Shown piece after piece: positions 16,454 to 26,727 of a stretch of 64,000 nucleotides of DNA. The number at the start of each line of letters is the position of its first letter. Positions within the stretch are counted from its first letter, which is position 1. This stretch comes from Candidatus Azophilus lithoversatilis (GTDB taxonomy: Bacteria > Pseudomonadota > Gammaproteobacteria > Pseudomonadales > Azotimanducaceae). The translations under genes and the position numbers were made by a program. The stretch is from the NCBI GenBank assembly GCA_028278675.1, contig JAQAJJ010000002.1, forward strand, positions 93,674 through 157,673, read 5' to 3'. The notes beneath the pieces were generated by a model that worked only from the letters and a program-made list of their open reading frames with translations, was not told the DNA's origin and did not search any database.

Positions 16454-17155
16454 ATGACCGTAGAACGGCCCAGTGGCCGGGCGTTTGACGAATTGCGTCC
16501 GGTGCGAATCGCACGAGGCTTCACTCGGCACGCCCAAGGCTCGGTGCTCATCGAATTCGGCGACACCCAAGTGATCTGCACGGCCTGCATCGAGTCCCAA
16601 GTGCCTCGGTTTTTGCGCGGCAAGGGCACCGGCTGGGTCACCGCCGAGTACGGCATGCTGCCCGGCGCCACCCACAGCCGGAGCGACCGGGAAGCGGCGC
16701 GCGGCGGACAGGGTGGCCGCACGGTGGAGATTCAACGGCTGATCGGGCGCGCCGTTCGCTCCTGCGTCAACATGAAGCGCCTGGGCGAGCGCACGGTACG
16801 CCTCGACTGCGACGTGATCCAGGCCGACGGCGGCACCCGCACCGCATCGATCACCGGCGCGGTGGTGGCCCTGCGCGATGCGCTCGACAAAGTGCGCGCC
16901 CAGGCCGCATTCCGGGAATTCGCCGCCTCGGTGTCGGTGGGCATCTGGCGGGGCGTCCCGGTGCTGGACCTCGACTACGCCGAGGACTCAACGGCGGACA
17001 CCGACATGAACGTCGTGATGCTGGCATCGGGCGGCTTCGTGGAGATTCAGGGCACGGCGGAGAAGGCGCCCTTCGACGAAGCCGAGTTTTCCGAAATGCT
17101 CAGGCTGGCTAGACAGGGTGCTACGGACCTCATCGCGCTGCAAAGGACGGCTTGA
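16454..17155 (+). CDS. rph: Ribonuclease PH
   Basis: This 233-residue phosphorolytic 3'-5' exoribonuclease trims tRNA 3' ends. The landmarks are [15 protein letters not shown] at the N-terminus, [22 protein letters not shown] with the phosphate-binding Arg, [14 protein letters not shown] and [19 protein letters not shown]. The length matches E. coli RNase PH (238). The track ORF starts far upstream in another gene's sequence; the ATG at 16454 follows AGGAA. pyrE follows within a few bases, as in the conserved rph-pyrE pair, implying co-transcription. Confidence 0.96.
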   Translation: MTVERPSGRAFDELRPVRIARGFTRHAQGSVLIEFGDTQVICTACIESQVPRFLRGKGTGWVTAEYGMLPGATHSRSDREAARGGQGGRTVEIQRLIGRAVRSCVNMKRLGERTVRLDCDVIQADGGTRTASITGAVVALRDALDKVRAQAAFREFAASVSVGIWRGVPVLDLDYAEDSTADTDMNVVMLASGGFVEIQGTAEKAPFDEAEFSEMLRLARQGATDLIALQRTA

Positions 17156-17157
17156 CG

Positions 17158-17808
17158 GTGGGCGCTGCCGGGACCAAGGCCGACTTTGTCGCCTCGATGA
17201 TCCGCCAAGGCGTGCTGCGCTTTGGCGAGTTTGAGTTGAAGTCCGGGTTGCGCAGCCCCTATTTCTTCAATCTCGGCAACGTCAGCGGCGGCGCGGAACT
17301 GGCCGAACTCGGCGGCTTCTACGCCGACGCCATCCAAGCCTCCGACCTTGCGTTCGACGTGCTGTTCGGCCCCGCCTACAAGGGCATCCCGATTGCCGTG
17401 GCCACCGCCATCGCGTTGGCGCAGCGGGGACAATCGGTGGGTGCGGCTTTCGACCGCAAGGAAGCCAAGGCCCACGGCGAGCGCGGCAAGCTCATCGGCG
17501 CGCCGCTCAAGGGCCGCGTCCTGATGGTGGACGATGTGGTCAGCGACGGCGCCACCAAGGAGGAGGCTGCCGCGGTCATCAAGGCGGCTGGCGCCGAACT
17601 GGCCGGCCTCGTGGTGGCCTTGGATCGGCAGGAGATCATCGCTGGCGGCCAGACCGCCGTCGAGCGCCTCAAGGACCGCTTGGGCGCTCCAGTCCTCAGC
17701 ATCGCCGCCTTGGCTGACGTGATCGCCTACTTCCACGCCCAGTACGCCAATGCGCCAAGCGAAAACCTCGACGCCCTGCTCCGCCACCGGGAGCTTCATT
17801 GCCGCTAA
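17158..17808 (+). CDS. pyrE: Orotate phosphoribosyltransferase
   Basis: This 216-residue enzyme joins orotate and PRPP to make OMP in pyrimidine synthesis. The PRPP-binding signature is VLMVDDVVSDGAT. FGEFELKSGLRSPYFFNLG and FGPAYKGIPIA bind orotate and phosphate, and FDRKEAKAHGE is the mobile catalytic loop. It begins right after rph: the GTG at 17158 is my choice, and a TTG at 17152 overlapping the rph stop is the alternative. It is followed by a 159 bp gap before an unrelated HTH gene, so it is probably the last gene of the operon. Confidence 0.96.
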   Translation: MGAAGTKADFVASMIRQGVLRFGEFELKSGLRSPYFFNLGNVSGGAELAELGGFYADAIQASDLAFDVLFGPAYKGIPIAVATAIALAQRGQSVGAAFDRKEAKAHGERGKLIGAPLKGRVLMVDDVVSDGATKEEAAAVIKAAGAELAGLVVALDRQEIIAGGQTAVERLKDRLGAPVLSIAALADVIAYFHAQYANAPSENLDALLRHRELHCR

Positions 17809-17967
17809 CCCCCAAGGTGTGCGGTTTCGATCCCTAAGGCGCCTAAGGCATCTCGGGGCCGCACGAGCGGAATGTTGGTCGGCATTCCAATTCGATGTTG
17901 ACTCCACTCTAACTAAACGGCAATATGTGGCCGATAAAGTAGGAATTTCGCCCTTTTAAGGCCAACA

Positions 17968-18327
17968 ATGGCACATTCCATAAGTGCGTTGGAGACCTCG
18001 CCCAAGCTACGGATCGAAGTGGGCAGGCGGCTTGCCAAACTGCGCCTTGCCCGGAATGTCACTCAGCAGATGCTTGCTCGCGAAGCCGGCATCGGTCTGC
18101 GCACCCTGCGCCGGCTGGAAGCCGGTCAAACAACAAGCCTCGACACCTTTCTCCGCGTCGTCATCGCGCTCGACTTGGGCGACGGTCTGCTGACCGCCGT
18201 TCCATCCTATGACATTCGCCCCATCGAACGTGTGGAGAACCGCGGGAGGGAGCGCCGCCGCGCCCGCCCGAAGGCCGTAAGCCAGCAAAGCGGTCCCTGG
18301 ACTTGGGGAGACGAGTCGCGTGACTGA
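17968..18327 (+). CDS. XRE-family regulator, HipB-like
   Basis: This 119-residue protein has a helix-turn-helix of the XRE type (VGRRLAKLRLARNVTQQMLAREAGIG, then TLRRLEAGQTTSLDTFLRV), followed by a basic, disordered tail. It overlaps the next gene by 8 bp, the arrangement of HipBA operons in which HipB is antitoxin and autorepressor. The downstream hipA is damaged, so this regulator may now be an orphan or have other targets. The ATG at 17968 begins a compact leader (MAHSISALETS). Confidence 0.82.
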   Translation: MAHSISALETSPKLRIEVGRRLAKLRLARNVTQQMLAREAGIGLRTLRRLEAGQTTSLDTFLRVVIALDLGDGLLTAVPSYDIRPIERVENRGRERRRARPKAVSQQSGPWTWGDESRD

Positions 18328-18889
18328 CGCTTTGGTGAACTTATGGGGTCGCCGTATCGGGGGGGTTTCGTGGGAGGGTGGACGAGCGGTGGGCATCTTC
18401 GAGTACGACCCGGCGTTCCGGGCGGCGGGGATGGAACTGTCACCCTTCGTTATGCCACTCCGCGAGGCGCCCTACGTCTTCCCCGCCCTCAGCAGCAGCA
18501 CCTTCATCGGGCTGCCCGACCTCCTCGCGGACGCCCTGCCGGGCCGTTTCGGCAATCGGCTGATCGATGCTTGGCTGGCGACGACGGGGCGGCGGTTCGA
18601 CCTCGCGAGACTGCTGGCGGAACGTCTTCTGAATCGCCACCAGAGCGAACCCCTGCGGGCAGTCACCAAGTCTTATACCTACCGGCAAAAGGCGCAGCGG
18701 GCACTTGCGGCCGAGTTTCTGGCGCCCATTGATGCGGTGGATGCCTTTTTGGCGGGTGACTGCTCCGAGGAACGCCAGACGGAGGCGGCCGAGCACTTCG
18801 CAATATCCCCGTACGCAATTCAGTCCTTGCTCGTGAACAACCACCGGCTCGGTCATCAGGGGGCACCGGAAGCGCTCGACCGCCTGTAG
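18320..18889 (+). pseudogene. HipA N-terminal domain fused to ImmA/IrrE-like tail (chimeric remnant)
   Basis: The first ~90 residues match the HipA N-terminal subdomain: VGIFEYDPAF, MELSPFVMPL, TFIGLPDLLADALPGRFGN and LIDAWLATTGRR. At that point HipA similarity stops. The remaining ~95 residues (RFDLARLLAERL, TYRQKAQRALAAEFLAPIDAVD, EHFAISPYAIQSLLVNNHRL) look like the C-terminal part of ImmA/IrrE-type zinc peptidases, without the HExxH site. The HipA kinase core is absent. The simplest reading is a deletion joining two adjacent toxin-related genes in frame. GTG start, 8 bp overlap with the HipB-like gene. It is an open frame of 189 residues, so a truncated protein may still be made. Confidence 0.65.
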
Positions 18890-19108
18890 GGACGGCTGAC
18901 CGACAACGCCCTTCCTTTGCCTCTATGTCTTGAGCGTTGTCCATCCGGTGGAACCATAGTGACACTACGGAGAGTTGGCGGTGCTCGAACCGTTCGAGGC
19001 ATCCTTAAGTACTCGGGACGAGATTTGGTCAATCGTCCCCGTCGGTGCAGCGTGAACGCGGGATTTCGTGGACAATGACGGTACATTGATTCCAGATCTG
19101 GAGTGCTA

Positions 19109-19870
19109 ATGAACTACGTTGAGCCCGCTGCGGCGCACGAGATGGACGGCCTGCGTCTGGCCCTGACTGCGCACGCGCCGGCGCCGTACAGCCTTTCGGC
19201 GCGCGCGATACTCGATCACCACGGCGTCTCCTACGTTCCCGTGCTGCAGGTCGGGGGCGGCGGCAACGAGGACCTCGTGGCGTGGACCGGGCACCGTAAC
19301 GCGCCGGTGGCGGTGTACAACGATGAGGCGCCCCGCGTCGGCTGGCTCGAAATTCTGCATCTTGCCGAGCGATTGGGGGCCGGGCCTTCCCTGATTCCGT
19401 CCGACATCGATGACCGCATGTTGATGGTGGGCCTCGCCAACGAACTGATCGGCGAGAACGGCTTCATCTGGAACCTGCGGCTCGTGATGCTCGGCTTGGG
19501 TGGCCCGGAACGGGTTGCCCAGGAGCGCGTCCGCAACCCGATGTACGACCAGTACGGCTACAGCGAGGCAGCGGCCGCGGTGGCCGTGGATGGCGCCAAG
19601 GCGACGATGGAGCGGCTGACGGCCCAGCTCATCGCCCAGCGCAAGGCCGGCAGCCGCTACATCGTGGGGAAGGCGCTCAGCGCCGTTGACATCTACTGGG
19701 TGTACTTCTCCCAAGGGGTGGGGACGTTTCCGGAAGCCCGCTGCCCGATGCCAGCGGGAATGCGCAAGGCCTACGAGATCGTGGGGAGCCTGCTCGGCGA
19801 GCTTGACCCCATACTCGTAGAGCAACGCGATTGGGTGCTGGCCGAACACGGCCTGCCGTTGGACTTCTGA
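19109..19870 (+). CDS. Glutathione S-transferase-like protein
   Basis: This 253-residue protein has a GST-like N-terminal domain (LALTAHAPAPYSLSARAILDHHG, then RNAPVAVYNDEAPRVGWLEILHLAERLG) and a helical C-terminal domain containing AGSRYIVGKALSAVDIYWVYFSQ. The active-site Ser/Cys position cannot be fixed. The ATG at 19109 follows GGAG by 5 bases. It is not closely similar to the GST-like gene at 13454. It stands alone between two degraded HipBA loci and is followed by repeat-rich sequence, so it is likely monocistronic. Substrate unknown. Confidence 0.78.
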   Translation: MNYVEPAAAHEMDGLRLALTAHAPAPYSLSARAILDHHGVSYVPVLQVGGGGNEDLVAWTGHRNAPVAVYNDEAPRVGWLEILHLAERLGAGPSLIPSDIDDRMLMVGLANELIGENGFIWNLRLVMLGLGGPERVAQERVRNPMYDQYGYSEAAAAVAVDGAKATMERLTAQLIAQRKAGSRYIVGKALSAVDIYWVYFSQGVGTFPEARCPMPAGMRKAYEIVGSLLGELDPILVEQRDWVLAEHGLPLDF

Positions 19871-20199
19871 TCGGTCGAGCGCGCCGGAGCGCAATCCCCG
19901 GATGGGGCAGCAACAGAGCACCGAGGTAGCGACAGGATCGATTTGCCGCTGCCCGGACGCCACTACGGCTGGCCGCTCGACAGCATCCTTTCGCTTCAGC
20001 GAACCGCTTGAACCCAAACGAGGGCGGGACGCCCTAGCGCCGAGGGGCTCGGCTGAGGCCCTGGCCGGAGTTTCGCGTGGCAAAGCTACAACGAGAACCG
20101 AAAGTTCGTGCCGGTCCGTGGGCATCTTGCCCTCGCAACGAACCCCGGACAGACAATCCAGAATTGCTCAGATGTCGAGGTAATGACTTAATCGTGCTA
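19871..20199. repeat. Repeat-filled gap with elements A and B
   Basis: This gap carries GAGGGCGGGACGCCCT (20020-20035), the element B stretch GGAGTTTCGCGTGGCAAAGC (from 20067) and GGGCATCTTGCCCTCGC (20120-20136). Their order A-B-A' is the fullest example of the composite repeat in the window. The ORFs listed here on both strands are repeat translations, not genes. Confidence 0.6.
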
Positions 20200-20217
20200 C
20201 ATTAAAGTGGTTTAATG
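20200..20217. promoter_or_regulatory. Palindromic operator candidate upstream of HipB-like gene
   Basis: CATTAAA-GTGG-TTTAATG is a perfect 7-bp inverted repeat ending 16 bases before the ATG at 20234. HipB-type repressors bind such short palindromes at their own promoters. Position and symmetry support an autoregulatory operator. No binding evidence is available from sequence. Confidence 0.55.
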
Positions 20218-20233
20218 ACTCACTAAGCCAACA

Positions 20234-20551
20234 ATGCCAACACCTCACCACCCACCTGCGGCAGCCCGCAGAGCGCTATTGCAACTTGGTGCCGACATGC
20301 GCGAAGCCCGTCTCAGACGGAGTTTGACCATGCAGATTGTTGCGGAGCGCGCCTTCACGTCCCGCTCCACCTTGCAGCGGGTGGAAAGCGGCGATCCCGG
20401 GGTGAGCATCGGCATCTACGCCGCCGTGCTGCACACGCTGGGACTGCTCGACGGTCTGCGCGAAACCGCTCACATCAACCGCGACCAAGTGGGTCAAGCG
20501 TTGGCGGCAGCGGCGCTCCCGAAGCGCGCCAGGAGTTCGCGCCATGGCTGA
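20234..20551 (+). CDS. XRE-family regulator, HipB-like (second)
   Basis: This encodes a 105-residue protein with an XRE helix-turn-helix: LGADMREARLRRSLTMQIVAERAF, then STLQRVESGDPGVSIGIYAAVL. The conserved helix and the VESG turn are typical of HipB-like antitoxin/repressors. Its stop overlaps by 8 bp the ATG of a hipA stub, as expected for a HipBA pair. With the toxin gone it may act as an orphan repressor. It is not a close copy of the HipB-like gene at 17968: the two share the fold but few residues. Confidence 0.82.
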   Translation: MPTPHHPPAAARRALLQLGADMREARLRRSLTMQIVAERAFTSRSTLQRVESGDPGVSIGIYAAVLHTLGLLDGLRETAHINRDQVGQALAAAALPKRARSSRHG

Positions 20552-20654
20552 CATTGAAGTGTGCGCTGCGGTTGGAGACGAAACGCAACGGGTTGGCCTC
20601 TGGCGCTGCCGAAGTCGGAATCAGTTGGGGTGTGGCGCAGATCCGAGCCAGTAG
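20544..20654 (+). pseudogene. hipA stub
   Basis: Translation from the ATG that overlaps the HipB-like stop gives MADIEVCAAVGDETQRVGLW, the normal opening of many HipA proteins, then unrelated residues and a TAG after 36 codons. The rest of hipA is gone, and sequence of the opposite-strand gene 20621-21130 begins here. It is too short for the ORF track. I read it as the breakpoint of a deletion or replacement. Confidence 0.6.
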
Positions 20655-21130
20655 TCAAGAGCCTTCTGGATGTCCATACCGTAGCTTTCAAGACGGACCT
20701 GTGCCGAATCGACGACGTGGCTGGGGAAATGACTGGCCCGGGCAATGACGAGCGCCTCGAAGCTCAATTCAAGGATGCCGAGCTCATTGAGAATGCGAAA
20801 ACCATCCGAAGGGCTAGGCTTTAGTGTCATGTCCTCCACCGTCTTGACTTCTCCGTCCCTTCGAATCTTCTGGCGGGTCCTTGAAAGCCGTATGGTCTTG
20901 CCCCGCTCCTCGCTGAGTAATTCCTCAAACGCGTAAATCGTGCGCCAGACATCGTGGGCGATTGTGCCAACCTCGGCGGATGGCTGAATCCGTACAAGCC
21001 TCTCGAATGCAGCCCTGTAAACGTCGTCGGCGTCCCTTAGACGGGCGTTTTTCGTGATCTGACGCAGGCTCGCGGGCTCATCGCGCTTTTGGATGGCTTC
21101 GAAAATGCGTGTGCGATCCGGCGATGTCAT
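20621..21130 (-). CDS. Hypothetical protein, unrecognised
   Basis: This encodes a 169-residue soluble, charged protein. I do not recognise it. The first 50 residues (RTRIFEAIQKRDEPASLRQITKNARLRD) could form a helical, HTH-like start. The middle is basic (LSRTRQKIRRDGEVKTVEDM) and the end is GMDIQKALDYWLG. AAGGAG lies 11 bases upstream of the ATG. Its 3' end abuts the truncated hipA, suggesting it arrived with, or was exposed by, the rearrangement that removed hipA. No membrane segment or signal peptide. Confidence 0.55.
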   Translation of the reverse strand: MTSPDRTRIFEAIQKRDEPASLRQITKNARLRDADDVYRAAFERLVRIQPSAEVGTIAHDVWRTIYAFEELLSEERGKTIRLSRTRQKIRRDGEVKTVEDMTLKPSPSDGFRILNELGILELSFEALVIARASHFPSHVVDSAQVRLESYGMDIQKALDYWLGSAPHPN

Positions 21131-21193
21131 GTAGGAGATTTCTCCTTGGCGGTCCAGGCATCCAGTGCCCGACTCTCCCCGGTTTTCAGCGGC

Positions 21194-21763
21194 CTAGTTA
21201 AACAACGCCGCCTGCAAGGCCGGCCAATGGTGGTTGAGCTGCGCAGTGGGTTGCGCGGTGAAGTCCGAGCGGACGAATTGGGCGATGCGGCCTTCGGCGT
21301 AGGCGAGCAGCAGGTTGGCGGCCTTGGCGGGGGCGAGGCGTCCGGGGGATTCGGCGTTGCGCAGGATTTGGCGGATTTCGGTTTCCAGGCGGTCGAACAG
21401 TTCGCGCATCCGGCCGCGCAGGCGGGCGGTTTCGCCCTGCAGGACGTCGCCGCTGAGCAGGCGCATGAAGCCGGGGTTGCGCTCCGCGAAGGTCAGCAGC
21501 AGGGTGATGATCTGGCGGCACTGCTCGGCCTCGCCCAGCGGTTGCTCGGCGATGTGGTGGATGCGGGGGAACAGGCTCTCCTCGACGAATTCGATCAAGG
21601 CTTCGATCATCTTCGCCTTGCTGGGGAAGTGCCGGTAGAGGGCCGCTTCGGAAACGCCCACATGGCGGGCGATGGCGGCGGTGGTGATGCGTGAGCCGGG
21701 CGCCTCCTGCAGCATGGTGGCGAAGGCTTGCAGTATCTCCTGGCGGCGGTTGGCGCTGGCCAT
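21194..21763 (-). CDS. slmA: Nucleoid occlusion factor SlmA (TetR family)
   Basis: This 189-residue TetR-fold DNA-binding protein links chromosome position to FtsZ inhibition. The N-terminal HTH is RRQEILQAFATMLQ..ITTAAIARHVGVSEAALYRHFPSKAKM. The C-terminal region QGETARLRGRMRELFDRLETEIRQILR and FVRSDF are typical of SlmA. The ATG at 21763 begins the conserved N-terminus; the longer track ORF reads back into argB. It lies 13 bp after argB, the last gene of the coaBC-algC-argB-slmA run, consistent with the conserved gammaproteobacterial locus. Confidence 0.93.
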   Translation of the reverse strand: MASANRRQEILQAFATMLQEAPGSRITTAAIARHVGVSEAALYRHFPSKAKMIEALIEFVEESLFPRIHHIAEQPLGEAEQCRQIITLLLTFAERNPGFMRLLSGDVLQGETARLRGRMRELFDRLETEIRQILRNAESPGRLAPAKAANLLLAYAEGRIAQFVRSDFTAQPTAQLNHHWPALQAALFN

Positions 21764-21776
21764 GGCTCTCACTCCG

Positions 21777-24061
<2,285 letters not shown>

Positions 24062-24071
24062 GGGCGTGGTC

Positions 24072-25379
24072 CTAGCTATGCCCGCTCGAAGTGGCTACCG
24101 AAGACAGCGGTGTGGCCCTCAATTTCGGCCTGGCGTTGGGCATTTCGCTGGCGGGTCGAAAAAACAGGTCGGCCAGATGTTGGATGAGGCTCGCGGCCAG
24201 CGCCGCCTTGCTCTGGTAGGAGAGTTCGACCTCGCCGTCCGCCCAGATCAGGGTGGCGGCATTGTGGTCGCTGTTGAAACCGATCTTGGGATTGGAGACG
24301 TCGTTGACGACGATGGCGTCGAGGCCCTTGCGGTGGCGCTTGTGCCGGGCGTTGCTCAAGGCGTTCTCGGTTTCGGCGGCGAAGCCGACCACCACCGGGG
24401 CGTTAGGCAATTCCGCCACCGAGGCAATGATGTCGGGGTTTTCCACCAAGGTGAGCGACGGCGGGCCCGCGTCGTCGTCGACTGCCCTGGCCTTTTTTAT
24501 TTTCTGCGGCGCTTGGGCTGCGGGGCGGTAGTCCGCCACCGCCGCGACACCGACCACCAGCGCCTGTTCGGCGGCGCGGGCCTGCACCGCCTCAAACATC
24601 TCAAGGGCGCTGGTCACCTCGATGCGTTCGACGTTGTCCGGCGCGGGCAGGCCGCAAGGTCCGGAGACCAAGGTGACGCGGGCGCCCGCATCGGCAGCCG
24701 CCTTGGCGATGGCGTAGCCCTGCTTGCCGGAACTATGGTTGGACAGGAAGCGCACCGGGTCGAGCGCCTCCCGTGTCGGCCCGGCAGTGACGAGCACGTT
24801 GAGGCCCGCAAGGCGCGGGTTGGCAGGATGCCGGGACTTGAATGCCGCCTTCACGGCATTGAGCAGGGACTCCGGTTCTGCCATGCGTCCGGGGCCCACG
24901 TCGCCGCAAGCCTGCTCGCCCTCGTCGGGGCCAATCAGGCGCTTGCCGTCGGCGGCGAGGGTGGCGGCGTTGCGTTGGGTGGCGGCGTCGCGCCACATCG
25001 CTTGGTTCATGGCCGGCGCCAGCAGGACCGGCGCATCGCTGGCCAGGCACAGGGTGGTGAGCAGGTCCGGCGCGGCCCCTTGGGCCAGGTTGGCCATGCA
25101 GTGGGCGGTGGCCGGGGCGACCAGGATCAGGTCCGCCCAGCGGGCCAGTTCGATGTGGCCCATGGCGGCTTCGGCTTCCCGGTCCCAAAGGTCGTCGCGC
25201 ACCGGGTGCCCGGAGAGCGCCTGCAGGGTGACGGGCGTCACGAACTGCGCCGCGCCCTTGGAGAGCACCACCTGCACCTCGGCCCCTTCGTTGCAGAGAT
25301 GTCGCACAAGAATTGCAGACTTGTAGGCTGCAATTCCGCCTGTCACCCCAAGCAAAATATGTTTCCCAGCAAGCGTCAT
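24072..25379 (-). CDS. coaBC: Bifunctional phosphopantothenoylcysteine decarboxylase/synthetase
   Basis: This 435-residue two-domain enzyme of CoA synthesis has an N-terminal flavin decarboxylase half: LLGVTGGIAAYK, the catalytic His in MGHIELARWADL, PAMNQAMW and the lid cysteine in GEQACGDVG. The C-terminal CTP-dependent synthetase half begins NVLVTAGPTREALDPVRFLSNHSSGKQG. It is the first gene of the coaBC-algC-argB-slmA run. The divergent radC begins 29 bp away, so both promoters share that gap and probably the 5' coding ends. Confidence 0.96.
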   Translation of the reverse strand: MTLAGKHILLGVTGGIAAYKSAILVRHLCNEGAEVQVVLSKGAAQFVTPVTLQALSGHPVRDDLWDREAEAAMGHIELARWADLILVAPATAHCMANLAQGAAPDLLTTLCLASDAPVLLAPAMNQAMWRDAATQRNAATLAADGKRLIGPDEGEQACGDVGPGRMAEPESLLNAVKAAFKSRHPANPRLAGLNVLVTAGPTREALDPVRFLSNHSSGKQGYAIAKAAADAGARVTLVSGPCGLPAPDNVERIEVTSALEMFEAVQARAAEQALVVGVAAVADYRPAAQAPQKIKKARAVDDDAGPPSLTLVENPDIIASVAELPNAPVVVGFAAETENALSNARHKRHRKGLDAIVVNDVSNPKIGFNSDHNAATLIWADGEVELSYQSKAALAASLIQHLADLFFRPASEMPNARPKLRATPLSSVATSSGHS

Positions 25380-25408
25380 GCTTGCATCTTAGCAGCAATG
25401 GACCGCGA

Positions 25409-26101
25409 ATGAATCGAACGCCACCCGGCGAGCGGCTGCCCGCCGACCGGCCCCGGCAACGGCTGCTCGCCGCCGAGCAGGACGCGCTCAGCGACGCCGA
25501 TCTGCTGGCCGTGCTGCTGCGCGGCGGCGCGGCCAATGCCAGCGCCATCGACGTCGCCAACCGTCTGCTGGACAAATTTGGCGCCATGCATCGGGTGCTG
25601 GACGCCCCGGCGCGCGAACTGCTCGGAAACCCCGGCCTCGGGCCGACTCGGGTGGCCAGCCTCAAGGTGGTTCTGCCGATCACGGCCCGCTATGCGGCCA
25701 GCCGCATGAAGGAGGTGCCCACCTTCGGCGGCTCCAACGACGCTTCAATGTTCCTGATGGGGGCCTATTCGGGTATCGAACGGGAGGTTTTTGGCTGCCT
25801 GTTTCTCGATGCGCGCAATCGTCTGCTCCGTTTTGAAAAACTGTTCTTCGGCACCGTGGACCGGGCCGATGTTTTTCCGCGGGAAGTCGCCAAGGCGGCG
25901 CTCGAATGCAACGCCGCGGCGGTCATTTTCGCCCACAACCACCCTTCCGGGGTGCCGGAGCCATCGGTTTCCGACATTCATCTCACCGACCGCCTTGTCG
26001 CCATATTGAAGGAGCTCGACGTGGAAGTGCTCGACCACGTCGTGATCGGCGGCAACCAAACGGTGTCGATGGCGGAGCGGGGCATGATCGCCACTGAGTA
26101 A
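25409..26101 (+). CDS. radC: RadC/YeeS JAB-domain protein
   Basis: This 230-residue RadC protein has an N-terminal helix-hairpin-helix-like region (ERLPADRPRQRLL, DADLLAVLLRGG) and a C-terminal JAB1/MPN domain with the zinc motif HNHPSG and downstream VSDIHLTDRL. Its biochemical role is unsettled despite the name. The ATG at 25409 gives the family N-terminus; the track ORF adds 32 residues antisense to coaBC. Position next to coaBC and ahead of rpmB-rpmG matches the enterobacterial order. Confidence 0.92.
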   Translation: MNRTPPGERLPADRPRQRLLAAEQDALSDADLLAVLLRGGAANASAIDVANRLLDKFGAMHRVLDAPARELLGNPGLGPTRVASLKVVLPITARYAASRMKEVPTFGGSNDASMFLMGAYSGIEREVFGCLFLDARNRLLRFEKLFFGTVDRADVFPREVAKAALECNAAAVIFAHNHPSGVPEPSVSDIHLTDRLVAILKELDVEVLDHVVIGGNQTVSMAERGMIATE

Positions 26102-26104
26102 CCT

Positions 26105-26225
26105 GTTTTGCGCGGAGTTTCGCGCCAGCGAAACGCTCCCCCGGCCCACGAGCCCCGACCGACCGCAAGCGCGGACCAAAGGTCCGCCGCGACCGTCAGG
26201 TCGCGCGTTCGCGTGGACACTGGCG
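26105..26225. repeat. Dispersed intergenic repeat, elements B and D
   Basis: Element B (GGAGTTTCGCG..AGCGAAACG, from 26114) is followed by AGGTCCGCCGCGACCGTCAGGTCG (26180-26203). These last 24 bases occur identically at 43719-43742, within a coding region. The preceding GGACCAAAGGTCC is a palindrome. The gap also must hold the rpmB promoter near its right end. Confidence 0.65.
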
Positions 26226-26269
26226 GAAGCCTTTGGTATAAACGCGCCCTCATTTTTTCGGGGCCTCCC

Positions 26270-26506
26270 ATGTCTCAGGTGTGCCAAGTGACCGGCAAGC
26301 GGCCGATGTCGGGCAACAATGTCAGCCACGCGCAGAACAAGACGCGGCGGCGCTTTGCGCCGAATCTGCACTACCATCGGTTTTGGTTGGAGGACGAGAA
26401 GCGCTTCGTGCGGCTGCGGGTGTCCGCCAAGGGCATGCGCATCATCGACAAGAAGGGCATCGACCAAGTGCTGGCCGACATGCGGGCACGGGGCGAGAAG
26501 GTCTAG
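26270..26506 (+). CDS. rpmB: 50S ribosomal protein L28
   Basis: This 78-residue protein of the large ribosomal subunit starts [20 protein letters not shown] and contains [16 protein letters not shown] and [13 protein letters not shown], full family length. The track ORF begins far upstream in repeat sequence. rpmG follows after 47 bp, the usual rpmB-rpmG pair. Confidence 0.97.
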   Translation: MSQVCQVTGKRPMSGNNVSHAQNKTRRRFAPNLHYHRFWLEDEKRFVRLRVSAKGMRIIDKKGIDQVLADMRARGEKV

Positions 26507-26553
26507 CTAATCCGGGGCGACAACGTAGCAGCCAACTGCTAAGGAGGCCTGTC

Positions 26554-26715
26554 ATGGGCAATCGGGAGAAGGTCAAGCTGGTGTCGAGCGCCGGCACCGG
26601 CCACTACTACACCACCGACAAGAACAAGCGCAGCACGCCGGATAAGCTGGAGATGAAGAAGTTTGATCCGGTGATCCGCCAGCACGTCCTCTACACGGAA
26701 TCCAAAATCAAGTAA
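26554..26715 (+). CDS. rpmG: 50S ribosomal protein L33
   Basis: This is a 53-residue L33. [29 protein letters not shown] and [12 protein letters not shown] cover the whole family profile. It lacks the CxxC pairs of zinc-binding L33, so it is the zinc-independent form. The start is set by a strong AAGGAGG 7 bases before the ATG. mutM begins 12 bp downstream and may be read from the same transcript. Confidence 0.97.
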   Translation: MGNREKVKLVSSAGTGHYYTTDKNKRSTPDKLEMKKFDPVIRQHVLYTESKIK

Positions 26716-26727
26716 CCGCCTTCCTCA

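Noticed and set aside
19902-20183. 93-residue plus-strand ORF in the GST-HipB gap
   Set aside because: It is translated from elements A and B of the dispersed repeat; similar peptides appear at 8.9 and 59.5 kb for the same reason.
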